Source: Thermodesulfovibrionales bacterium
Lineage (GTDB): Bacteria; Nitrospirota; Thermodesulfovibrionia; Thermodesulfovibrionales; UBA1546
Assembly (NCBI GenBank): GCA_030018605.1
Contig: JASEHP010000036.1
Span: forward strand, 1-11,637
Direction of reading: 5' to 3'
Length of the DNA: 11,637 nucleotides
Part shown: one piece after another, positions 6,870 through 11,637 of the stretch
How the letters are laid out: each line of letters opens with the position of its first letter
Numbering within the stretch: position 1 is the stretch's first letter
Program-made: the position numbers and the translations under genes
Notes under the pieces: generated by a model
What the model was told of the DNA's origin: nothing
The model's input: the letters and a program-made list of their open reading frames with translations, nothing else
Databases searched by the model: none

Positions 6870-7650
6870 AAAATTCTTTTTTCCTGTCATTGAAGAGATT
6901 ATTGAAGGAATTAAGATTCTTGTCTCCTGCCTTCTCAACAGCTATCTCCATGACAGTAAGTTCTTCTTTGTCTTCCGATGCCCTGTAGAGTATTTCTCCC
7001 ATGGGTGAGGTAATCTGGCTCTTGCCTATAAACATGAGCTTTTCTTTGTCTCCTCTTTGTTCACTGCCTATTCTGTTTGCAGTCACAGCGAACACCCTGT
7101 TCTCAATGCATCTTGTCACCATAGCATCAGGGCAGTGCGGAAGAATGAGATTTGAAGGATGGGCTATTATATCGGTGCCTCTTAATGCAAGCGTCCGCGC
7201 TGATTCCGGAAAGAACCAGTCAAAACATATCATTATGCCGATATTCCCAAGAGGAGTCTGCCATACCTTAAATCCCATGTCACCAGGAGAAAACCAGAGT
7301 TTTTCTTCATAGAAAAGATGCGTCTTTCTGTAAACGCCGATTAATCCATCAGGACCGGTAAGCACAGCTGAATTATATGTTTTGCCTTTATTGTTCTCAG
7401 CTATGCCTGCTACGATATGGATATTTTTCTTTACCGACAGTTTGATAATGGCGCTTGTAGTGAAGCCGGATGGTATTTTTTCAGAAAGTGATTTTACCTC
7501 TTTTTTTGAAATGAACTGATAGCCAGTGTTAAACAGTTCAGGAAGAACTATAAGGTCTGTAGCTGCAGATGCGATTACATCTTCAGCCTTTCTGAGATTA
7601 TGTTTTATATTTCCGAATTCTGGAGCAAACTGATAAAAACTGACTTTCAT
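6862..7650 (-). CDS. Carbon-nitrogen hydrolase (nitrilase superfamily)
   Basis: Hydrolyses a non-peptide C-N bond (amide, carbamoyl or similar) through a Glu-Lys-Cys triad. The 262 residues show all three: E38 in VLPELF, K109 in YRKTHLF and C142 in GIMICFDWFFPE. The additional conserved glutamate after the lysine (E115/E116) and a late NRIG segment (192-195) are also present. Length fits a single-domain member without a fused glutaminase or NAD synthetase partner. The family covers many substrates (omega-amidase, N-carbamoylputrescine amidase and others) and I cannot assign one here. ATG at 7648-7650 is 30 bases after the dapB stop with no good Shine-Dalgarno, and the stop overlaps the following glycosyltransferase start. 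Its place in this envelope/lysine operon may be only co-transcription. Confidence 0.92.
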   Translation of the reverse strand: MKVSFYQFAPEFGNIKHNLRKAEDVIASAATDLIVLPELFNTGYQFISKKEVKSLSEKIPSGFTTSAIIKLSVKKNIHIVAGIAENNKGKTYNSAVLTGPDGLIGVYRKTHLFYEEKLWFSPGDMGFKVWQTPLGNIGIMICFDWFFPESARTLALRGTDIIAHPSNLILPHCPDAMVTRCIENRVFAVTANRIGSEQRGDKEKLMFIGKSQITSPMGEILYRASEDKEELTVMEIAVEKAGDKNLNSFNNLFNDRKKEFYE

Positions 7651-7680
7651 TAGGGTAAAAGTATGAGAAGCATAGTGTTG

Positions 7681-8484
7681 TTATTTCAACCCAAGAACAT
7701 CCTGCATGTCGTAGAGACCTGCCTGTTTTCCTGAAACCCAGAGCGCAGCCTTTAGTGCACCCCGCGCAAATGTATCCCTGCTTGATGCCTTGTGCGTTAT
7801 CTCTATTCTCTCTCCGAGGCCTCCGAACATGACGGTATGCTCTCCTACAATGTCGCCTGCACGGACTGTCTGTATGCCGATCTCTTTCTTGGTTCTTTCG
7901 CCTATAATCCCCTTCCGTGAGTAAACTGCCACTTCATCAAGATTTCTGTTTACTGCGTCAGCAATAACCTGTGCCATCTTTAAAGCGGTTCCGCTTGGAG
8001 CATCTTTCTTTAGCCTGTGATGGGATTCTACAATCTCTATATCATACTCATCGCCGAGCACTCTTGCCACGTCCTGCAATATTTTAAGGAGAAGATTAAC
8101 GCCTGTGCTCATATTTGACGCCACTACGCATGGGATTTTTTTTGCAAGGGTTTCGATTTCCTTTGTCTCATCTTTTGACAGTCCTGTTGTGCCTATGACC
8201 ATTGCCTTTCCTTTTTTTGATGCGAGCCTGATATTTTCCATCGTAGATGCCGGTGACGTAAAATCAATTATTACGTCTATGTTGTCAATAACGTTTTCAA
8301 GGCTATCTGATAGCTTCACACCGGTTTCACCTATGCCGGTTATTGTTCCTATATCCTTCCCTGTTGCAGAATGACCCTTCTTTTCAAATGCTCCTGCAAG
8401 TCTCAACTCAGGATACTCTTTTGAGAGTGCTGTAATCCTGCTTCCCATTCTTCCTGCTGCTCCAGCGACTGCTATCTTTATCAT
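7681..8484 (-). CDS. dapB: 4-hydroxy-tetrahydrodipicolinate reductase
   Basis: NAD(P)H-dependent reductase of the diaminopimelate pathway, supplying lysine and the peptidoglycan cross-link residue. The 267-residue length is typical. The Rossmann nucleotide motif is VAGAAGRMGSRI at 6-17, followed by DFTSPAS at 74-80 and GTTGLS at 98-103. The family signature ESHHRLKKDAPSGTA at 153-167 holds the catalytic His pair and the substrate lysine. The start at 8484 is preceded by a perfect AAGGAGG (8490-8496 on the opposite strand) five bases away, the strongest ribosome site in this operon. It lies 17 bases after the heptosyltransferase-GmhB stop. Usual dap neighbours such as dapA are not in the window, while lysC of the same overall pathway lies about 5 kb away on the other strand. 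Confidence 0.97.
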   Translation of the reverse strand: MIKIAVAGAAGRMGSRITALSKEYPELRLAGAFEKKGHSATGKDIGTITGIGETGVKLSDSLENVIDNIDVIIDFTSPASTMENIRLASKKGKAMVIGTTGLSKDETKEIETLAKKIPCVVASNMSTGVNLLLKILQDVARVLGDEYDIEIVESHHRLKKDAPSGTALKMAQVIADAVNRNLDEVAVYSRKGIIGERTKKEIGIQTVRAGDIVGEHTVMFGGLGERIEITHKASSRDTFARGALKAALWVSGKQAGLYDMQDVLGLK

Positions 8485-8501
8485 AAAAACCTCCTTGATT
8501 T

Positions 8502-10031
8502 TCAGGGATTACCGAGAATCCATTTTACTGCTTCATCCAAGTCCTTTGCAACATAATCCGCATTGACAGATTCAGCACCCTGTCCTGTCAGGACGAGAAT
8601 GCCTTTTGCACCTGCTGATTTTGCAATAAGCATGTCAATCTCTTTGTCTCCGATAACATAGGATTGTTTAAGGTCAATTCCGTGCTCGGCCCTTGCCTTT
8701 AGAATCATTTCAGGCTCGGGTTTTCTGCAGGGGCAACGCTCGTCAGGGCGGTGAGGGCAGTAATAAAAATCATCAAACCCGTATTGCTCTATAAAAATAT
8801 TATTGACTTTTCTTGTGAATTCCTCATCAACGATTCCCCTTGCAATGCCCGACTGGTTGCTGATTCCGATCAGCTTATAGCCTTTTTCTTTCAGAACCGA
8901 CAGGGTTCTGACCTCAGGGAATATCTCAAGATTGTCAAAACTATTAAGGTATTCCGCATCCCTGCACAATGTGCCGTCCCTGTCAAAAAAGACGGCCTTG
9001 TTTTTTGGGATAGAACGCTCTATGGCATCAAAAACCTCGTCAGATGTTATAGCATCCATGCAGTCCATCTTATTCCTATCACAGGCTTTTTTAAAACAGG
9101 GGCTGCAGTCAATATTTTTTTTGATTACTGTGCACGCGCTGCCTAATGGGCCTGTTAAATCAGGGTTTGTTGAACCAAATATCGCTACGAGCGGAGTTCT
9201 CACAGCATAACCGATATGCATTGGCCCCGAGTCATTTGTAAGCAAGACATCGCATTCTGATATCAGAGCAGATAGTTCTCTGAGGTCTGTTTTTCCTGCC
9301 ATGGTTAGAATTTGAGATTTAAGATTTGAAATTTGAGATTCAGAAGTTATTTCTTCTGCTATTCCGGTTTCCGATTGTCCTCCGAATATAACGACACTCC
9401 CATCGAGGCCTGAGATTATTCTTTTTGAAACCTCTGCAAATTTTTCAGGATGCCATCTCTTTGTTGAGCCGTAGGAAGCTCCGGGGTTGATGCCGATAAC
9501 AGGTCTTTTCAGTCCCTTCAAGATATTCCTTGCTCTGATTCTCTCGTTGAGAGATAAATAAATGTAAGGCAGGGAAAAATCAGCGTGAATGCCTGCCTGC
9601 CGGAGAATGTTCAGGTAATATTCTATGTGATGCATCTTTCTGTCGTCATTATTAAAAGGAATTGAATTTGTGAGGAGAAAGCCTCTCCAATCCCGGTTAT
9701 AACCTATTCTCTGCGGTATGCCTGAGAGGAAGGCGATTAACGCGGCATCAAATGCATTCTGAAAAAGTATTGAGCTGCAACTTTTTGTTTTAAGAACTGA
9801 GGACAGTCTGAATTTACCGTTTATGCTGTTGTATTTATCTTCATAGAGAATGATGTCGTCTATAAACGGGTTGTTTTCAAATAGAGGCGCAACCCACGGC
9901 TTGACAAGAAGGGATATCTTAGTATCCGGCAATTCCTTTCTCAGCGCCCTGAGCGCAGGCATTGTCATTACGGCGTCTCCAATCCAGTTGACACCTCTTA
10001 CCAGCAGATTTTTACAGGTTTTGTCAAACAT
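8502..10031 (-). CDS. Fused ADP-heptose:LPS heptosyltransferase and GmhB-type heptose bisphosphate phosphatase
   Basis: One uninterrupted 509-residue frame joins two enzymes of LPS core assembly. Residues 1 to about 340 are a GT9 heptosyltransferase (WaaF/WaaC type): LLVRGVNWIGDAVMTMPALR at the N-terminus, GINPGASYGSTKRWHPEKF at 180-198, and the donor-binding LLTNDSGPMHIGYA at 263-276. A cysteine-rich linker follows (C309, C312, C317, C324). Residues about 345-509 are a HAD-superfamily phosphatase: nucleophile D350 and acid D352 in FFDRDGTLC, GISNQSGIARG at 389-399, the zinc-binding set C425, H427, C433, C435, and GDKEID at 461-466. GmhB removes the 7-phosphate from heptose bisphosphate; the transferase adds the finished heptose to the core on the cytoplasmic face. 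The two reactions are not consecutive: adenylylation and epimerisation lie between. Start ATG at 10029-10031 has no clear Shine-Dalgarno. First gene of the - strand operon. Confidence 0.93.
   Translation of the reverse strand: MFDKTCKNLLVRGVNWIGDAVMTMPALRALRKELPDTKISLLVKPWVAPLFENNPFIDDIILYEDKYNSINGKFRLSSVLKTKSCSSILFQNAFDAALIAFLSGIPQRIGYNRDWRGFLLTNSIPFNNDDRKMHHIEYYLNILRQAGIHADFSLPYIYLSLNERIRARNILKGLKRPVIGINPGASYGSTKRWHPEKFAEVSKRIISGLDGSVVIFGGQSETGIAEEITSESQISNLKSQILTMAGKTDLRELSALISECDVLLTNDSGPMHIGYAVRTPLVAIFGSTNPDLTGPLGSACTVIKKNIDCSPCFKKACDRNKMDCMDAITSDEVFDAIERSIPKNKAVFFDRDGTLCRDAEYLNSFDNLEIFPEVRTLSVLKEKGYKLIGISNQSGIARGIVDEEFTRKVNNIFIEQYGFDDFYYCPHRPDERCPCRKPEPEMILKARAEHGIDLKQSYVIGDKEIDMLIAKSAGAKGILVLTGQGAESVNADYVAKDLDEAVKWILGNP
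9309..9340 (-). repeat. 21-base-period repeat inside the heptosyltransferase domain
   Basis: On the + strand AATTTGAGATT occurs at 9309-9319 and again at 9330-9340, with the related AAGATTTGA between them. The unit length of 21 bases is seven codons, so on the coding strand it reads as a seven-residue repeat, SQISNLK then SQI (residues 232-241), without breaking the frame. It lies between two Rossmann elements of the heptosyltransferase C-terminal half, just after GGQSETGIAEE. It resembles the AT-rich ATTTGAGATTTGAAATT-type simple repeats known scattered in some bacterial genomes (recalled, not checked). Confidence 0.7.
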
Positions 10032-10085
10032 AGTTTAGTTTAACATTTTGCCAGGAACGAAAAAAACTTAGACCAATGAATTTGG

Positions 10086-10276
10086 AATTAGCTGATAGAC
10101 AGGATTCGCTTTCGCTTTTTGCAGATATTTTTCTGTCGTTCTAAGGCTCATTCCACTACAGCCGCAAAACTCACCCTTCGGGTTCAGACAATTGCGGCTG
10201 TTAGCGCTTCATTCGCTAAGAACGTCAACGAAAAATATCTGATGTCGCTCAAGCCAATACTGTCTATCGCTATATT
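10086..10276. repeat. Large imperfect palindrome (MITE-like or structured element) before queE
   Basis: Nearly 190 bases fold back on themselves in register. The outer stem is AATTAGC + GATAGACAG (10086-10102, one base bulged) with CTGTCTATC + GCTA.ATT (10260-10276, one base bulged), and pairing continues through ATT and GCTT. The second stem is 12 perfect pairs, 10122-10133 (CAGATATTTTTC) with 10230-10241. The third is CGTTCT (10137-10142) with AGAACG (10219-10224). The fourth is 10 perfect pairs, ACAGCCGCAA (10158-10167) with TTGCGGCTGT (10192-10201). The apex holds ACCC-TTC-GGGT (10173-10183). No target-site duplication is obvious and no transposase is present, so it could be a non-autonomous mobile hairpin or an RNA element. 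It occupies most of the 297-base gap between the divergent heptosyltransferase and queE genes; the remaining 54 bases next to the heptosyltransferase start show no clear promoter. Confidence 0.75.
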
Positions 10277-10286
10277 GGAGGATGAT

Positions 10287-10316
10287 TTGAATTTTGGGCG
10301 GTTTTTGTGAAATAAT
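10287..10316 (+). promoter_or_regulatory. Possible promoter of queE (extended -10)
   Basis: TTGAAT (10287-10292), an 18-base spacer, then AATAAT (10311-10316) directly preceded by TGA, giving an extended -10 pattern TGnAATAAT. Transcription would start near 10323, only a few bases before the queE ATG at 10329, implying a very short leader. It lies just outside the large palindrome. Confidence 0.4.
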
Positions 10317-10328
10317 GGATAGTATACA

Positions 10329-10964
10329 ATGAAAATCTGCGAGATATTTACAAGCATACAGGGCGAAACATCATATGCAGGCATGCCTTGCACTTTCATA
10401 AGACTGACGGGGTGTAATCTCAGGTGTTTGTACTGTGATACGGCATACGCATATGAGGAGGGTATGGAGTTTACCGAAGCTGAAATCATAAACGAAGTTG
10501 AGATGATAGGCGTTCACCTCATTACAATCACCGGTGGAGAGCCTCTGCTTCAGGAAGAGGCCGTTCGTCTGACAGAACGTCTCATAAGCGAAGGATATAA
10601 AGTCCTGATAGAGACAAACGGCACTATGAGCATAAAGAATATTGACAGCAGGGCGGTTATTATACTTGATATAAAAACGCCCGGCAGCGGCATGTGGGAG
10701 GGGATGGACATCTCTAATCTTGATTACATAAAACCTTCTGACGAAATAAAATTTGTGATTACTGACAGGGCAGACTATGAGTGGTCAAAAGATATGATGC
10801 ATAAATATAATCTGAGATCTAAATGCCATGTGTTCTTTTCTCCTGCTTTTGGCATTCTTCTGCCTGAAACACTTGTTAAGTGGATGCTCGAAGACAGGCT
10901 TGATGTAAGGCTGAATCTTCAGATGCACAAATATATCTACGGAAGTGACAGGCGAGGCATATGA
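10329..10964 (+). CDS. queE: 7-carboxy-7-deazaguanine synthase (radical SAM)
   Basis: Radical SAM enzyme that contracts 6-carboxytetrahydropterin to 7-carboxy-7-deazaguanine, an early step towards preQ0, queuosine and related deazapurines. 211 residues, usual length. Diagnostic N-terminus KICEIFTSIQGETSYAGMP (IQGE at 10-13), the cluster motif CNLRCLYCDT with C29, C33 and C36 (CX3CX2C), the SAM motif TGGEPLLQ at 68-75, and LIETNGT at 93-99. The C-terminus LNLQMHKYIYG matches the family's RLqvQlHKyiw-type ending. ATG at 10329 lacks a convincing Shine-Dalgarno. No other que genes are in the window, so it is a stand-alone gene here, with its stop five bases from the stop of the convergent NUDIX gene. 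Confidence 0.96.
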   Translation: MKICEIFTSIQGETSYAGMPCTFIRLTGCNLRCLYCDTAYAYEEGMEFTEAEIINEVEMIGVHLITITGGEPLLQEEAVRLTERLISEGYKVLIETNGTMSIKNIDSRAVIILDIKTPGSGMWEGMDISNLDYIKPSDEIKFVITDRADYEWSKDMMHKYNLRSKCHVFFSPAFGILLPETLVKWMLEDRLDVRLNLQMHKYIYGSDRRGI

Positions 10965-10969
10965 GCCTG

Positions 10970-11497
10970 TTATGGATGCTGCCCCGGGCATCCCGGGGAG
11001 AATTGCAGATATGCAGCAATTTCATGTTCAAAATTGTCGCTGAATATATTCCTGCCGAGATGATTTTTTATCTCACTGATGTCCCAAAGCCTAACCTCAT
11101 CAATCTCTTCTTTATTAAATGATATTTTGCCGTCATAGACACATGAATATGTATATACAAGCTCTGTTTCATAAGAGTTTGTGTGAATGTACGAATAAAG
11201 GAATTCAGGGTTGCTTGAAATGCCGAGTTCCTCCTCCATCTCCCGTTTCGCTGCATTAAGAAGGTCCTCTCCGGGATTTACGTGCCCTCCGACCGACGTG
11301 TCCCATTTGTCGGGCGCTACATCCTTGGTTTCTGAACGCTTTTGAAGGAAAAGTTCTCCTTTTTTGTTGAATACAAGCACATGTACAACCCTATGGATAA
11401 GAGAGGGGGTTCCGTGTATCTCAGATCTCGGAGCAATGCCGATTGTCTTGCCATTGCTGTCTGTTATTTCTAAAAATTCTTCAGCGTTCTCCGGCAA
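10970..11497 (-). CDS. NUDIX hydrolase, isopentenyl-isomerase/YfcD-like subgroup
   Basis: Predicted divalent-metal-dependent hydrolase of a nucleoside diphosphate-linked or related substrate. 175 residues from TTG (11495-11497). No in-frame ATG lies near the N-terminus, an in-frame stop sits ten codons upstream, and GGGGGA stands about nine bases before the TTG. A complete NUDIX box occupies residues 71-93: G71, E77, R85, E86, E89, E90, G92. The surrounding pattern (HRVVHVLVFNKKGELFLQKR, then DKWDTSVGGHV) is like the YfcD / Idi-related group rather than MutT. Substrate not assignable. The last nine residues (SPGCPGQHP) are encoded by a GC-only palindrome and look unlike the rest of the protein, possibly a late extension. 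The stop is five bases from the convergent queE stop. Confidence 0.92.
   Translation of the reverse strand: MPENAEEFLEITDSNGKTIGIAPRSEIHGTPSLIHRVVHVLVFNKKGELFLQKRSETKDVAPDKWDTSVGGHVNPGEDLLNAAKREMEEELGISSNPEFLYSYIHTNSYETELVYTYSCVYDGKISFNKEEIDEVRLWDISEIKNHLGRNIFSDNFEHEIAAYLQFSPGCPGQHP
10982..10998. repeat. GC-only hairpin at the queE/NUDIX convergence
   Basis: CCCCGGG (10982-10988), CAT loop, CCCGGGG (10992-10998): a perfect seven-pair GC stem with a three-base loop, starting 18 bases after the queE stop. The position suits transcription termination of queE, or of both convergent genes, but no T-run follows on either strand, so it does not fit a classic intrinsic terminator. It lies inside the C-terminal codons of the NUDIX gene. 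Confidence 0.55.
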
Positions 11498-11527
11498 AGC
11501 TTTTCTTCCCCCGATTCTGTTTTAAGT

Positions 11528-11558
11528 ATTATATATCTTTCAATAGTACGGGTGTAAA
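11528..11558 (-). promoter_or_regulatory. Probable sigma70 promoter of the NUDIX gene
   Basis: On the - strand TTTACA (11558-11553), a 17-base spacer, then TATATA (11535-11530), running on into TATATAAT. Five of six -35 bases and most -10 bases match consensus. Transcription would start near 11523, giving a leader of about 25 bases that contains the GGGGGA ribosome site. Confidence 0.5.
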
Positions 11559-11637
11559 GCGCTGGTGGCTGCGCTGCTGAGACGTGTCAAATCATTTAAC
11601 ATGGTAACCGAAGCTTCTTCTGTTGAATCATGAAAAA
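11540..11637 (-). CDS. Possible C-terminal end of an unidentified gene
   Basis: A - strand frame is open from the window edge to a TGA at 11540-11542, giving 31 residues ending SAATSALHPYY, with a plausible soluble composition. It would end 42 bases before the NUDIX start and overlap that gene's predicted promoter. I do not recognise it, and an open frame of this length is not unlikely by chance. Confidence 0.2.
   Translation of the reverse strand, partial: FHDSTEEASVTMLNDLTRLSSAATSALHPYY

Noticed and set aside
6870..6938. Longer N-terminus for the glycosyltransferase (start at 6938)
   Set aside because: The extra 23 residues overlap the nitrilase gene, precede the conserved GT-A start SVIIPNYNG, and lack a ribosome site at 6938; the ATG at 6869 fits the family better.
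8751..9146. 131-codon + strand frame within the fused heptose gene
   Set aside because: Antisense shadow of the GmhB half; no recognisable domain or ribosome site.
10119..10310. 63-codon + strand frame inside the intergenic region
   Set aside because: It lies almost wholly within the large palindrome, has no ribosome site, resembles no family, and its composition follows from the inverted repeat.
10277..10328. preQ1 riboswitch upstream of queE
   Set aside because: The stretch before the start lacks the class I preQ1 aptamer pattern and is too short for it together with the promoter; the palindrome does not match the known preQ1 classes as I remember them.
10184..10489. 101-codon - strand frame overlapping queE
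   Set aside because: It covers the queE N-terminus antisense and runs into the palindrome; queE is clearly the real gene by motif content.
11585..11590. Second -35-like TTGACA on the - strand upstream of the NUDIX gene
   Set aside because: No acceptable -10 box lies 16-18 bases downstream of it; TTTACA at 11558-11553 with TATATA is a better pair.

Overview
The window is protein-coding DNA from a Gram-negative bacterium. It encodes lipopolysaccharide heptose enzymes (GT9 heptosyltransferase and GmhB) together with a B. subtilis-length aspartokinase and an apgM-type stand-in for homoserine kinase. That mix, the moderate GC and the compact operons suggest a Nitrospirota- or Desulfobacterota-like lineage. 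This is an inference from gene content only; there is no rRNA or other marker to settle it. No tRNA, rRNA, CRISPR array, prophage or complete insertion sequence was seen.

Left part, + strand (1-4782). A threonine/aspartate-family operon runs off the left edge: threonine synthase (3' part), an apgM-family protein best read as the homoserine kinase of this organism, and aspartokinase lysC. The last two overlap by one base. lysC carries a strong internal ribosome binding site in front of an in-frame ATG, the layout used to make a separate regulatory beta subunit. Then come the ribosome-assembly GTPase Obg, in the short form without a C-terminal extension, and an Hsp20 small heat-shock protein behind a perfect -35/-10 promoter.

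Middle part, - strand (4798-10031), read right to left. A heptosyltransferase-GmhB fusion protein is followed by dapB, a nitrilase-family amidohydrolase, a membrane-anchored family 2 glycosyltransferase and a radical SAM protein with a SPASM-like C-terminus. Spacing is tight (17, 30, -8 and 5 bases), so this looks like one operon that mixes envelope polysaccharide functions with lysine/peptidoglycan precursor synthesis. The fusion gene carries a 21-base-period repeat within its reading frame.

Right part (10032-11637). A 297-base intergenic region is mostly filled by an imperfect palindrome of about 190 bases that looks like a MITE-type or other dispersed hairpin element. Next is queE (7-deazaguanine pathway, + strand), convergent with a NUDIX hydrolase (- strand). 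The C-terminal codons of the NUDIX gene contain a GC-only 17-base hairpin. The last ~100 bases may hold the 3' end of another - strand gene.

Most of the window is ordinary housekeeping. The points that deserve a second look are the large palindrome, the in-frame repeat inside the fused heptose enzyme, the fusion itself, the apgM-type homoserine kinase in its pathway context, and the internal start in lysC. I see no convincing evidence of a wholly new multi-gene system.
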